Shown one piece after another: positions 24,151-32,060 of a stretch of 64,000 bases of DNA (the stretch's first letter is position 1; each line of letters starts with the position of its first letter). The translations under genes and the position numbers were made by a program. This DNA comes from Candidatus Aminicenantota bacterium. Lineage in GTDB: Bacteria > Acidobacteriota > Aminicenantia > UBA2199. Location: assembly GCA_026393835.1 (NCBI GenBank), contig JAPKZK010000137.1:44429-108428 (forward strand), given 5' to 3'. Under the pieces are notes generated by a model. That model was not told the origin of the DNA, did not search any database, and worked only from the letters and a program-made list of their open reading frames with translations.

Positions 24151-26397
24151 TTATCCTTTCCCTACCGCATCGATATAAACCAGTCGATGTCCTGAAAAAA
24201 CCAAAATCAATTTAATCAAAACCGTTTTCCCTATACTTTTTGCGAATTTCTCATCCATGCTATATTTATCCAGTTGTTTTCCAGCGTCGGCTTTCAATTT
24301 CTCCAGCTTCTCTTTTTCCTTTTCCTTGTTCTTAAACGGTTTCATATATTTGATCTCGATGAGATACGAATATTTAATCCCCTCGTATTTTGCCATAAAG
24401 GGTTCCAGGACAATATCCGCATAACCCTTGCCCAATTCCTTCTCCGAATGAGTAAAATAGAGATTACTCAACCCCAGGTAGGCAACCAAAAAGACCTGCG
24501 CCATCTTTTCCCTGTCGATCAAATCCCGCAGCCCCAATCCGGCTTCCATCCGTTTCGAAATATAATCGAACATCGGTTTCCATTTCCCCTTGTAGGCCAT
24601 GTCTGCCATCATTCGGTAGTAATCGTCCAGGTCCAGGGTGAATATTTCCATTTCCGTATAGACATCTTTGATGTATTCGTAATATAATCTTTTGACGGTC
24701 TCGTTGGGGATAGTTAATCTCGATTGTTCATTTTTGTCGACGCCGTCGATGGTTAATAACCCGAAATAAAACAATAGCGTATAGAAATTTTCAGGCTGCG
24801 TCAACTTTTTTAGAGAGAAGGATTTTTGCAGTTTTGTAGTAACAAAGGCATTTTCGATAACCGCTTGCAATTTTGAAAAATTCCCATTGGGCTTTTTCGC
24901 TCCCATTTTATCGATTAATATAAGGTGTCTTAGTTTTTCATAATCCGTTCTTACATTCCGGTCGACCAAATCATCAGGTATTTTGTAGTTTTTCCGGTAT
25001 TCTTTCAGGAAATACATAACCAGGGTAGGATTAAAGACCGTGGGGCCGGACTCTTTGCAAAAGCGGTAATGATTATACCAATCATTCATTATATCGAAGA
25101 GATAAGCGGTTTCGTGCCGGATAATCCCGGCTCTCCTGTAATATTCGATCAAATCGATTACCTCTTGCTGCCGGAACCCCAGCATCTCGTTAAAGGCCCG
25201 ATCGATGGAAATATTTTCGCCGATATTAAACCCGGAGGTGACATCGTCCAGGGTAATGGGGGATACTCCCGTCATGAAAAGCCGTCCGATGGGTATGCCG
25301 GAACCGGAAGTCCCTTTTTTTATGGCGGCAAAGAATGTTTTGAAAAATCCTTCTCCATGGGTCAATGCTTCATAATCCTTTTCCCCGGCGGTAGATAAAA
25401 TAGTGTTGGCGAAATTGTCGTATTCGTCGATGATGATATAAATCTTCCGGCTAGCTATCTCGCAAAGGGTAAGAAGAAGGCTTAAGATATCCGATGGGTT
25501 TTCCTGGTTTTTTATTTCGGCAATGGTCTCCTTTTCATCGATATTCAAAAGGTTTTTATATTTAGATATAAAAATCCTGCCACGGTTTTTGACATGATTT
25601 AGAAAGGACTTTTCCACTTGTTCTACAGAGGATTCGATTCCTGAAAAATCTAATTTTAAGATCAAATAGGAATTTCTTTCCGGCGTCGGGTTTTCAAAAA
25701 TAGCGGTACCTGTAAAATAGAACTCGAACTGTTCTTTTTTATCCACATCATAATAGGTTTCCATCATGGAAATAAACAAGGTTTTGCCAAACCGCCGCGG
25801 CCGGATAAAGAACAAATACATCCCGGCTTTTTCAATGTCTCTTAAATACCCCGATTTATCCACATAGTAGCAGTTCTTTTCCCTGATTTCTTCATAACTT
25901 CCAACCCCGGAAGGGATATTCGCCGTTATTTTTTCTAGCGAATCACTTAATGTTTCCAGATGCATTTGACCCGGTTGAGATATAATTACCTGATTTTCGC
26001 CAGTGACAGTTTGGGGGATCATATCTTTGCCCGGGAAAATATCCGGAACCTGCGGCAGCGCCAGCCATTGGGCAAATTTGTTATAGGTCCGGCCTAGCTT
26101 CCGGGCCAAATACATGCCTTTTTTTGTTCCTTCTAAAATTTTGTTCAGCCGTGAATCATTTTCCCCTATTTTCTCTAAGAAGCGGCCTAATTTATTTAAA
26201 GGTTTAGCGAGCTCCTTTTTCTCTGCTTCCAGGGTTAACTCATCCAGGCCGTCTTCGATTTTAGCCAATCCGGCTAATTCCTGGGCCAGGGTCGGGTTGG
26301 TTGATGCGATTTCTTCCAGGGCTTCCTTTAATTTGAAAAAATCGGATTTAAGGACGGGCAAATCGATTTTTATTTGGACTTTTGCTTTTAACGCCAT
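24151..26397 (-). CDS. AAA-ATPase-like / PD-(D/E)XK nuclease-like protein with helical N-terminal extension
   Basis: 748 residues. The first 160 are helical and unlike the usual family start, perhaps an adaptor. From about 165 (GVGSYEEIREKNCYYVDKSG) it is a standard AAA-ATPase_like domain: RPRRFGKTLFISM is the P-loop near 199 and KIYIIIDEYDNF is Walker B. The C-terminal PDDEXK_9-type domain has YADIVLEPF and YLIEIKYMK (about 660-690). This family is common in anaerobes and is of unknown biological role; DNA cleavage or a selfish or defence function has been suggested. Its promoter and leader match those of the ROCO and TIR genes. Confidence 0.9.
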   Translation of the reverse strand: MALKAKVQIKIDLPVLKSDFFKLKEALEEIASTNPTLAQELAGLAKIEDGLDELTLEAEKKELAKPLNKLGRFLEKIGENDSRLNKILEGTKKGMYLARKLGRTYNKFAQWLALPQVPDIFPGKDMIPQTVTGENQVIISQPGQMHLETLSDSLEKITANIPSGVGSYEEIREKNCYYVDKSGYLRDIEKAGMYLFFIRPRRFGKTLFISMMETYYDVDKKEQFEFYFTGTAIFENPTPERNSYLILKLDFSGIESSVEQVEKSFLNHVKNRGRIFISKYKNLLNIDEKETIAEIKNQENPSDILSLLLTLCEIASRKIYIIIDEYDNFANTILSTAGEKDYEALTHGEGFFKTFFAAIKKGTSGSGIPIGRLFMTGVSPITLDDVTSGFNIGENISIDRAFNEMLGFRQQEVIDLIEYYRRAGIIRHETAYLFDIMNDWYNHYRFCKESGPTVFNPTLVMYFLKEYRKNYKIPDDLVDRNVRTDYEKLRHLILIDKMGAKKPNGNFSKLQAVIENAFVTTKLQKSFSLKKLTQPENFYTLLFYFGLLTIDGVDKNEQSRLTIPNETVKRLYYEYIKDVYTEMEIFTLDLDDYYRMMADMAYKGKWKPMFDYISKRMEAGLGLRDLIDREKMAQVFLVAYLGLSNLYFTHSEKELGKGYADIVLEPFMAKYEGIKYSYLIEIKYMKPFKNKEKEKEKLEKLKADAGKQLDKYSMDEKFAKSIGKTVLIKLILVFSGHRLVYIDAVGKG

Positions 26398-26456
26398 TTA
26401 AGTCTCCTTTGCTGCGTAAGGAAACATTATAATGGATTGGGGAAAAAAAGGCAAGT
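26398..26456 (-). promoter_or_regulatory. Shared promoter-leader, copy 3 (AAA/PD-(D/E)XK)
   Basis: Minus strand TTGCCT (26454-26449), 17 bp, TATAAT (26431-26426), then GCAGCAAAGGAGACTTAA before the ATG. It is shorter than copies 1 and 2 by about 20 nt between -10 and SD. Confidence 0.8.
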
Positions 26457-26541
26457 ACCGGGAAGCAAGGAGGCCGGTACTGCGCCCCCCGCTTCATTGT
26501 CCCGGTTTCGCCGGCGGTGTTAACTTATTATTACTTATTAG

Positions 26542-26940
26542 TTAAACCACCGGGTCATCCGGATGCTCTGTGTTCCAACGGGCCACTAAATCATCGACGG
26601 TTTTGCCGATCATATCGCGGTTGATGATTTGGCCTTTGAAACCGGCATTTTTTTTGTTCAATTCGCCGATCAGTTCGCGGTCCGCGCGAAAACTGACATT
26701 GATCGAGCCATCCAACGATATGGAGGGGCTCAAAATTCCCAATCCCATTAATTTCACCGAACGTCCTGTACGCATGGATTGAATACACACAGTCCTGTAT
26801 TCTAACAGGGAATCATGTACACCGCCTTCATTCAAGCTGGACCTACCGGCGATAAGGTCGGATGCCTCTTTTACATCGACGCTTAGACCATGCTTAATCT
26901 TGGGCCGATAAGTAGAGATGGCCCTCATCTTGTTTGCCAT
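26542..26940 (-). CDS. HU-like DNA-binding protein, paralogue 1
   Basis: 132 residues from the ATG at 26940, chosen because GGAGG lies 5-6 nt before it; the 41 upstream codons in frame look non-coding and AT-rich. It matches HU-like (HU-DNA_bdg type) proteins: AISTYRPKIKHGLSVDV, AGRSSLNEGGVHDSLLEYR, RSVKLMGLGILSPSISLDG and the end WNTEHPDDPVV. Members bind DNA as dimers, perhaps as nucleoid proteins. It is divergent from a paralogue of almost the same length at 27304, and both are read from one 360-bp AT-rich region. Confidence 0.85.
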   Translation of the reverse strand: MANKMRAISTYRPKIKHGLSVDVKEASDLIAGRSSLNEGGVHDSLLEYRTVCIQSMRTGRSVKLMGLGILSPSISLDGSINVSFRADRELIGELNKKNAGFKGQIINRDMIGKTVDDLVARWNTEHPDDPVV

Positions 26941-27104
26941 GTTGACCTCCGTTTTTTTATTGAATTCTATTTCAAGTACTGGCAAAAAACTTGAAGAGAT
27001 ATATATACGACAAATAAGACCTAATAGTTTAATATTCCACAAAAAAAATTTTTTTTTTTGCACCTGGTGAAAATCACATGGGCTAAAAATATATTTTCAG
27101 CCGC

Positions 27105-27121
27105 TTAAGATGAAATCTTAA
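27105..27121. promoter_or_regulatory. Palindrome in the divergent HU-like control region
   Basis: TTAAGAT-GAA-ATCTTAA, a perfect 7-bp inverted repeat with a 3-nt centre, placed between the two HU-like starts. A possible operator. Confidence 0.45.
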
Positions 27122-27156
27122 TGCCTGTAAATAAGTTTACTCAGCGTATACAAAAA

Positions 27157-27231
27157 TATTTTACTGTAAAATATTTTTATTATACTGTATAATTTTTTTA
27201 TTTTACTGTATAAATAAAAAAAATTACTGAG
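27157..27231. promoter_or_regulatory. Four 21-bp-phased TACTGTA sites
   Basis: TACTGTA starts at 27162, 27183 and 27204, and TACTGAG at 27225: steps of exactly 21 bp. The three good copies sit in TATTTTACTGTATAA-like AT-rich units. They lie 73-142 bp before the plus-strand HU-like start and would face the same side of the helix. Confidence 0.7.
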
Positions 27232-27303
27232 AAATATTGATTTTCAACCGTTAATTTGCTAAAATGAACGCCTAAGAATTTTTTTTTAGCAGGAGGAATG
27301 AAC

Positions 27304-27696
27304 ATGTCCAAAGAGATAAAAGCCGTTTTAAATTATTCGCCGCGGGTGAGGCTGGGACAAATAGTAGAAACGGAGGAGGTTGCCGCGTTCATATCAGGCC
27401 GGACCAGTTTCAATGAAGGCGCGGTGGATAATATGGCCCTGGAATTCAGGGATGCCTTGAAGTCTTTTCTCATGATCGGGCGGCCGGTACGCTTGAAGGG
27501 GGTGGGAATTTTTGCGCCCCGCATCGATAGGAATGGGGAAGTGGGAATCAATTTTAAGATAGACAGCCGCTTGAGAAGCGATATCAATCTACCCAGGAAA
27601 TTTAAAGGCAAAATAGTGAATCGCGATATGCTGGGAAAGACGGTTGAAGATATGAAAGAACGCTGGAACAGCGAGCACCCGGAGGACCCGATGTAG
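27304..27696 (+). CDS. HU-like DNA-binding protein, paralogue 2
   Basis: 130 residues. AGGAGG at 27291-27296 is too close to the ATG at 27298 but well spaced for the ATG at 27304, so the latter is used. It aligns end to end with the divergent paralogue: VLNYSPRVRLGQIVE, SGRTSFNEGAVDNMALEFR, GRPVRLKGVGIFAPRIDRNG and RWNSEHPEDPM. It probably binds DNA as a dimer, perhaps also at the 21-bp repeats upstream (inference). The stop is followed by a CCGCGAAG repeat. Confidence 0.85.
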   Translation: MSKEIKAVLNYSPRVRLGQIVETEEVAAFISGRTSFNEGAVDNMALEFRDALKSFLMIGRPVRLKGVGIFAPRIDRNGEVGINFKIDSRLRSDINLPRKFKGKIVNRDMLGKTVEDMKERWNSEHPEDPM

Positions 27697-27793
27697 CCGC
27701 GAAGAAGGCACCTTTTATGGGGGACCTAGTGTATACAATCCATATACATTCGACCCCAAAGAACCTGTTCCAACCAAAGATTAGGAGGAAGCC

Positions 27794-28591
27794 ATGGATA
27801 AGATGAAAATTTTTTTTATCATAATTTTAATATATGGAGTATGCTTGATGGTCAGTGCGGAAAGCAGGATAAAGCCGATCCCGTTGCGCGAATTAAAAAA
27901 CCCGTCGTCACCAACGTATGTCCCCATCCCCTATCCGAAGACAAGAGCAGAAATCATTATAGATCTTAAATATGCAATCAAGGTAACCACTGCTCAAGAA
28001 GGTGTTGATACTGTTGGAAAAATTCCAGCTTACGAACAGATAAAATTGAATTTATTGAAAGATAACCCGCAGTATAAAATCGGACAGATTTTTAAAGTGA
28101 AAAACCGAATTTCCGGCATTGCCCACGAATATACCTGGTTCATTCTTATCCGGGACTTAAACGATAAAAATGTTGTACGAGTTGTACTACACGCAAACGG
28201 CTTATATTTCGGATCGGGTGGTATTTATCCAAACCGTGAGAAGGACCTTGTAAAAACCAATCGTGAAATTCTTGACATTTTAACTGATGCAATCAAACGG
28301 ACTGTCGATAAAAATGACATTAAAAGCATCGATCGAGTTGCTTTCCCATCTCCACTTGGAGATGAATTTTCTCCCCTATGGGAAATAGCAATGAAAGATG
28401 GAGATATTTATTACTACAGCTTGAACAGGGATTGTATATATAAGGGAATCGAAAAAAAAGAATGGAAAAATAAGGAAACCACATCCTATTATGAATTGGC
28501 GCCAAATAATGAAGAATTTCTCCCTGACGAAATAAATGATAAAATTCTCATCTTAAAAAAGTATGACCGGAAAAACCCGGGGAAAATGTAA
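27794..28591 (+). CDS. Secreted hypothetical protein
   Basis: 265 residues with a signal peptide (MKIFFIIILIYGVCLMVSAE, from the second Met) and AGGAGG before the first ATG. The mature part is mixed alpha/beta with IFKVKNRISGIAHEYTWFIL and RVVLHANGLYFGSGGIYPN. No family is recognised. It sits between the HU-like gene and a second copy of the HU-like 3' end at 28602-28634, so it appears to lie inside a duplication of that gene's tail. Confidence 0.7.
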   Translation: MDKMKIFFIIILIYGVCLMVSAESRIKPIPLRELKNPSSPTYVPIPYPKTRAEIIIDLKYAIKVTTAQEGVDTVGKIPAYEQIKLNLLKDNPQYKIGQIFKVKNRISGIAHEYTWFILIRDLNDKNVVRVVLHANGLYFGSGGIYPNREKDLVKTNREILDILTDAIKRTVDKNDIKSIDRVAFPSPLGDEFSPLWEIAMKDGDIYYYSLNRDCIYKGIEKKEWKNKETTSYYELAPNNEEFLPDEINDKILILKKYDRKNPGKM

Positions 28592-28601
28592 AGCCTATGA
28601 T

Positions 28602-28634
28602 TGGAACCGTGAGCACCCGGAAGACCCGCTGTAA
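28602..28634 (+). pseudogene. Fragment of a third HU-like gene (C-terminal 10 codons)
   Basis: TGGAACCGTGAGCACCCGGA continues to GACCCGCTGTAA, encoding WNREHPEDPL-stop. It matches the last residues of the HU-like paralogues (WNSEHPEDPM) and, like 27696, is followed directly by the CCGCGAAG repeat. Confidence 0.7.
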
Positions 28635-28683
28635 CCGCGAAGAGCACGAAGGGACGCGAAGGTCTCGGTGAGACAGAACCTTT

Positions 28684-28730
28684 CTAATTATTAATTGTCA
28701 ATTGTCAATTGTTAATTATTAATTAAAACG
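28684..28730. repeat. AATTGTCAATTGTTAATTATT low-complexity repeat
   Basis: Alternating TTAATTATTAATTGTCAATT units. Similar stretches occur at 36147-36196, 44731-44768, 45338-45366 and 50597-50632. Confidence 0.7.
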
Positions 28731-28746
28731 GCGTCCTTCTTCCTGC

Positions 28747-28775
28747 TTGACAAATGGTCCTTTTTCCGGTACATT
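28747..28775 (+). promoter_or_regulatory. Promoter of a truncated gene
   Basis: TTGACA (28747-28752), 17 bp, TACATT (28770-28775), then AGGAG at 28783-28787 before the ATG at 28793. Confidence 0.65.
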
Positions 28776-28792
28776 CTTTACCAGGAGTCGTT

Positions 28793-28978
28793 ATGGAAAA
28801 AAAAGAAAAACTGGACATGCTGCGCAGGCTAAACGAATCCCGGCTCAGGGAAGACGTACTGGTTCCTTTATTTGAAAAAATGGGTTTCAAAGTTCCACCT
28901 ACAAGCCACGTCCCCAACCCCCACCTTTCCATTTTCCCCCAGAGTGATCGGCCATTCCCGGAAAATAATCGATTGTGA
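28793..28978 (+). pseudogene. Truncated gene, N-terminal part of a restriction-endonuclease-like protein
   Basis: About 61 codons. The first 43 or so (MEKKEKLDMLRRLNESRLRE then DVLVPLFEKMGFKVPPTSH) read like the start of proteins that carry restriction-endonuclease-type domains; after that the sequence (PNPHLSIFPQSDRP) looks non-native and stops. Promoter and AGGAG are intact. Function is lost or reduced to a short peptide. The family guess rests on the short N-terminal pattern only. Confidence 0.5.
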
Positions 28979-29052
28979 ACCAATCCTGTTTACAAAAGCT
29001 CCTATTAATCATAATATATATACCTTTAAAATGAATAACAGGAGATATTAGA

Positions 29053-29274
29053 ATGTATGAAACTATTGAAGCCATTTACGAAGGCGGGAAAATAACCCCT
29101 TTGCATGATAAACTCCATATAAAAAAAGCAAAAGTATTTCTTACAATTCTTGAAAAAATCGTAGAACCGGAACCCCAGGGCGTACCCCTGGAGAAATTGA
29201 CAAAATTCAAAGGACTTTTCGAAAAATTTCCCGAAGGCTTGAAATATCAGAGAGACTTGAGAAATGAGTGGTAG
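29053..29274 (+). CDS. AF2212-like (DUF104) antitoxin
   Basis: 73 residues. MYETIEAIYEGGKITPL is the signature start of the DUF104/AF2212-like antitoxin family, which forms type II modules with PIN-domain (VapC) toxins. GGAG lies about 9 nt before the ATG. The last 11 nt overlap the next frame, which encodes only the first residues of a PIN toxin, so this antitoxin now has no intact partner. Confidence 0.85.
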   Translation: MYETIEAIYEGGKITPLHDKLHIKKAKVFLTILEKIVEPEPQGVPLEKLTKFKGLFEKFPEGLKYQRDLRNEW

Positions 29275-29449
29275 ATATCTGCTGGATACCAATGCAGATG
29301 ACAAAGTGTTCGCCCGTTTATTGGCCAGGGCCTTTGGCCCTACCGATAATAAATCCGAAATACGAAATACGACACAAATTCAAATGACCGAAACAAAAAC
29401 CATCCAACCTTGCGGGAGCTTTTTATTTAACAGTACCCCTTTTCTTTGA
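29264..29449 (+). pseudogene. VapC (PIN) toxin remnant
   Basis: The frame opens MSGRYLLDTN, the conserved first strand and first catalytic Asp of VapC, then turns into unrelated residues (ADDKVFARLLARAF) and repeat DNA (AAATCCGAAATACGAAATACG). VapC is normally about 130 residues with three more acidic positions; none is present. The 11-nt overlap with the antitoxin is the usual operon form. Confidence 0.7.
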
Positions 29450-29699
29450 TGATTTTTATATAATCTTCCTTTGAAAGCGGGCATTTAACAAGATTTATAA
29501 AGTTTTGCCGATCTAATTTCAATTGCCCCCTAATTTTATCGGTGACTTTAGCCGGGATACTGCCTTTTCCAAAGGAATAGTGAACCCGCAGGATCTTTTT
29601 CCCATCGACTACCAGCCATCCAAAGATATGATCTGTGGAGCGAACTTCCAATTTTAATTTTTGAAATATTTTGTGGATATCCTGTTTTTTCAATTGCAT
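29427..29699 (-). CDS. Small protein, second gene of a TA-like pair
   Basis: 90 residues, basic. It has LKLEVRSTDHIFGWLVVDG, KILRVHYSFGKGSIP and KIRGQLKLDRQNFINLVKCP, reminiscent of a HicA-like double-stranded RNA-binding fold, but the match is not certain. The start overlaps the end of the 115-residue gene by 10 nt with no Shine-Dalgarno, so it is translationally coupled. Order and size are those of a toxin after its antitoxin. Confidence 0.6.
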   Translation of the reverse strand: MQLKKQDIHKIFQKLKLEVRSTDHIFGWLVVDGKKILRVHYSFGKGSIPAKVTDKIRGQLKLDRQNFINLVKCPLSKEDYIKIIKEKGYC

Positions 29700-30037
29700 T
29701 GGATGAAATTATGTAATATCGATAACCATTTTCTGGGAAGAGGCCCCAGGCTTTCTTGATCTTCAACCAGGTCCCGGTATAGGATAACGATTTCCTCGCA
29801 AAGCATATCCACGGCTTCGAATTCATTATCCGAATAGGCAAAAGCTTCGATGTCGTCAAAGCTAGCGATAACATGGCCGTTATCGTATTCGATCGTAATG
29901 TATATCGGGGATTTCAAAGAATATTGCCTATTTCTTAATGAATTTATAGGGATAATTTTAAAGTTGGTTTCAATCTTTCTTAAGATTTTCCGGGCATAAA
30001 AAGAAACTCTATCCGGTTCTACGGTTGCTACACTCAT
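29690..30037 (-). CDS. Small protein, first gene of a TA-like pair (HicB-like)
   Basis: 115 residues. The centre, YITIEYDNGHVIASFDDIEA then FAYSDNEFEAVDMLCEEIVI, recalls the partial RNase H-like fold of HicB antitoxins. GAGGT lies before the ATG at 30037. The N-terminal 40 residues are helical. Together with the overlapping downstream gene it forms a two-gene unit; an antitoxin role is a guess. Confidence 0.6.
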   Translation of the reverse strand: MSVATVEPDRVSFYARKILRKIETNFKIIPINSLRNRQYSLKSPIYITIEYDNGHVIASFDDIEAFAYSDNEFEAVDMLCEEIVILYRDLVEDQESLGPLPRKWLSILHNFIQCN

Positions 30038-30190
30038 ATTTACCTCATCCTGGTTTATATCACAGTCGTCTTAATTTTTCAATACCTTTGCAACTTAAAA
30101 ATTTCCAATCGTCGATATTCCTGCTAAAACTTCTATTTAAAGGAAGGATTACGGGACAGGCCAATTTTTTCTTTTTCATTAAATCCACAT

Positions 30191-30219
30191 TTGATTTTTT
30201 GATCGAAATAAATTATACT
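30191..30219 (+). promoter_or_regulatory. Promoter of the ATPase/TOPRIM-like pair, predicted leaderless
   Basis: TTGATT (30191-30196), 17 bp, TATACT (30214-30219); ATG 30226 is 6 nt later, no Shine-Dalgarno. Confidence 0.7.
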
Positions 30220-30225
30220 ACCCAT

Positions 30226-31392
30226 ATGAACAATAACAACATGCGCGTCAAAACCAAAGTGAAAGCCGATACAGGCCCCCAAAACAAAATGATAAGAGAA
30301 ATCATTATCAAAAACTTCAAATCCATCCCCGAACTGAGCCTGGAACTGGGACGTTTTAACGTCCTGATTGGTGAAAACGGCAGCGGGAAAACCAATATCC
30401 TGGAAGCCATCGCTTTGGGCGGCGCGGCGGCGGCAAATAAACTGGATAATGAGTTTCTTAGTTCCAGGGGCATCCGCGTAGCCGATCCTGAATTGATGAG
30501 GGCCGCCTTTGACCCAAAAACAAAAAATGAAGAAATATCCCTGGAATATGCCGATATTGATGAGGCTAAGGTTACTTTCAGGTTAAAAAACGATAACCAA
30601 CCTTATTCAAAATGGGTGGATGTAGAACGCGAAAAGGCAGAAAAAAATTTGCTTCAATTTATTAAATCAGATGCAAAAATGGATAAATTCCTGAAATACA
30701 CGTTAAATTCAGTTCTTCAAAATCAGTTAGATACGTTATCGAATTTCATTATTTATTCCCCGGAAAATACAACCCTCAGGATATTCGAGCAGGAAGGCCA
30801 AATCCTTCCCCTTGGAATAAGGGGCGAGGGCCTGTTTAAATTGATAAAGACCCTCCTGCTGGCCAAAGATAAAAAGCCCATCCTGGAAATTAAGGAAAAT
30901 CTGAAACTCTTCGACTGGTTCGATGATTTCAACCTCCCGGAAATGGCTTCGGCCAATGAATTTGTTCTTAAAATTAAAGACCGTTTTTTAAGTTCTCAAT
31001 TGAACGAATTCGATCAGAGAAGCGCAAACGAAGGGTTCCTGTTCCTATTATTTTATTTAAGCTTATTCATCAGCAAGGACACCCCCGTCTTTTTTGCCGT
31101 CGACAACCTGGAAGCATCCTTTAACCCAAAACTCTGCGTTGAAATTTCAAAAATGTTAATCCGCCTTTGCAAGGAGAAAAAAAAGCAGGTGATTGTTACG
31201 ACGCATAATCCGTCGCTACTGGATGGACTCAATCTACATGACCCGGAAGAACGGCTTTTCGTTATCAAACGAAACACAAATGGCTGCACCATTGCCAAAC
31301 GAATAACCGAAAAGCCTGCGGCAGAAAGCCCGGTAAAACTGTCCGAAGCCTGGACACGGGGTTACATCGGCGGGTTACCGAAGAATTTTTAA
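30226..31392 (+). CDS. AAA/ABC-type ATPase of the OLD/RecF-like group
   Basis: 388 residues from the ATG at 30226; an upstream in-frame extension crosses the promoter and is rejected. IKNFKSIPELSLELGRFNVL leads to the Walker A GENGSGKTNILEA; FFAVDNLEASFNPKLC is a Walker B variant and VIVTTHNPSLLDGL holds the H-loop His. The insert between is helical and short, without SMC-like coiled coils. Such ATPases (AAA_15/AAA_21) work with nucleases or TOPRIM proteins in phage defence (OLD, Gabija, PARIS). The stop is 2 nt before the next gene's ATG. The pair is probably one complex. Confidence 0.85.
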   Translation: MNNNNMRVKTKVKADTGPQNKMIREIIIKNFKSIPELSLELGRFNVLIGENGSGKTNILEAIALGGAAAANKLDNEFLSSRGIRVADPELMRAAFDPKTKNEEISLEYADIDEAKVTFRLKNDNQPYSKWVDVEREKAEKNLLQFIKSDAKMDKFLKYTLNSVLQNQLDTLSNFIIYSPENTTLRIFEQEGQILPLGIRGEGLFKLIKTLLLAKDKKPILEIKENLKLFDWFDDFNLPEMASANEFVLKIKDRFLSSQLNEFDQRSANEGFLFLLFYLSLFISKDTPVFFAVDNLEASFNPKLCVEISKMLIRLCKEKKKQVIVTTHNPSLLDGLNLHDPEERLFVIKRNTNGCTIAKRITEKPAAESPVKLSEAWTRGYIGGLPKNF

Positions 31393-31394
31393 CG

Positions 31395-32060
31395 ATGCAT
31401 TCATTCCGGTTAATTACAGAAGGGGGCACCGATCAAACAACATTGGAAATTATCCTATCCATTTTCTATGATGACCCTGATATAGATATTGAACGTCTCC
31501 AACCGCCCGGCGATGAAACCGATAGATACAAGCAAAAAAATTACGGTGGTTGGGGAATGGTTTTCGACTATTTGCAAAAGAAGCAGTTCATGGAGGCCAT
31601 TGATTTTGCGGATTACTTTATTATCCAGATCGATACAGATGTATCACCGGAATTCGGTATCCCCCACCAGGAAGCCGGGATCGATCTAACACCGGAAGAA
31701 CTTTACAAACGGGTTAAAGAAAAGCTAATTTCAAAAATGGACGGGGATTTTTACGATAAGCACAAGAAGAGATTTATCTTCGCAATCAGCATCCATTCGA
31801 TCGAATGCTGGTTTTTGCCCCTCTATTACGACGATAATCGGAAATCGAAATTAATTAAATGCTTAGACACACTTAATCAAAGGCTTCAATCTCAAGAGAG
31901 CTTTACAATTGATAGAAAGAACCCCCAATATTATGGAACGATTTCAAAAAAATTCAAAACCAAAAAAAAACTGGTTAAGTTGGCAGCCAATAGTCCGAGC
32001 TTTAAAATGTTTTTAGAAAATTTACCGGACAGTGGCCTCCCTTTGGGAGAGTCTGATTAA
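31395..32060 (+). CDS. TOPRIM-like partner protein
   Basis: 221 residues. FRLITEGGTDQTTLEIIL has the conserved Glu of a TOPRIM-like fold, and FADYFIIQIDTDVS supplies a DxD pair; HSIECWFLPLYYDD is a further conserved-looking block. The arrangement resembles DUF4276/DUF4435 or RloB-like proteins paired with ABC-type ATPases. In OLD-like systems the TOPRIM part cuts nucleic acid. It is 2 nt from the ATPase stop and clearly cotranscribed. The fold call is from motif pattern only. Confidence 0.65.
   Translation: MHSFRLITEGGTDQTTLEIILSIFYDDPDIDIERLQPPGDETDRYKQKNYGGWGMVFDYLQKKQFMEAIDFADYFIIQIDTDVSPEFGIPHQEAGIDLTPEELYKRVKEKLISKMDGDFYDKHKKRFIFAISIHSIECWFLPLYYDDNRKSKLIKCLDTLNQRLQSQESFTIDRKNPQYYGTISKKFKTKKKLVKLAANSPSFKMFLENLPDSGLPLGESD

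Noticed and set aside
26941..27063. 41-codon extension of HU-like paralogue 1
   Set aside because: AT-rich, no SD; GGAGG lies before the ATG at 26940 and the paralogue has the short length.
30025..30225. 67-codon N-terminal extension of the ATPase
   Set aside because: It crosses a clear promoter and has no domain; ATG 30226 is 6 nt after the -10.
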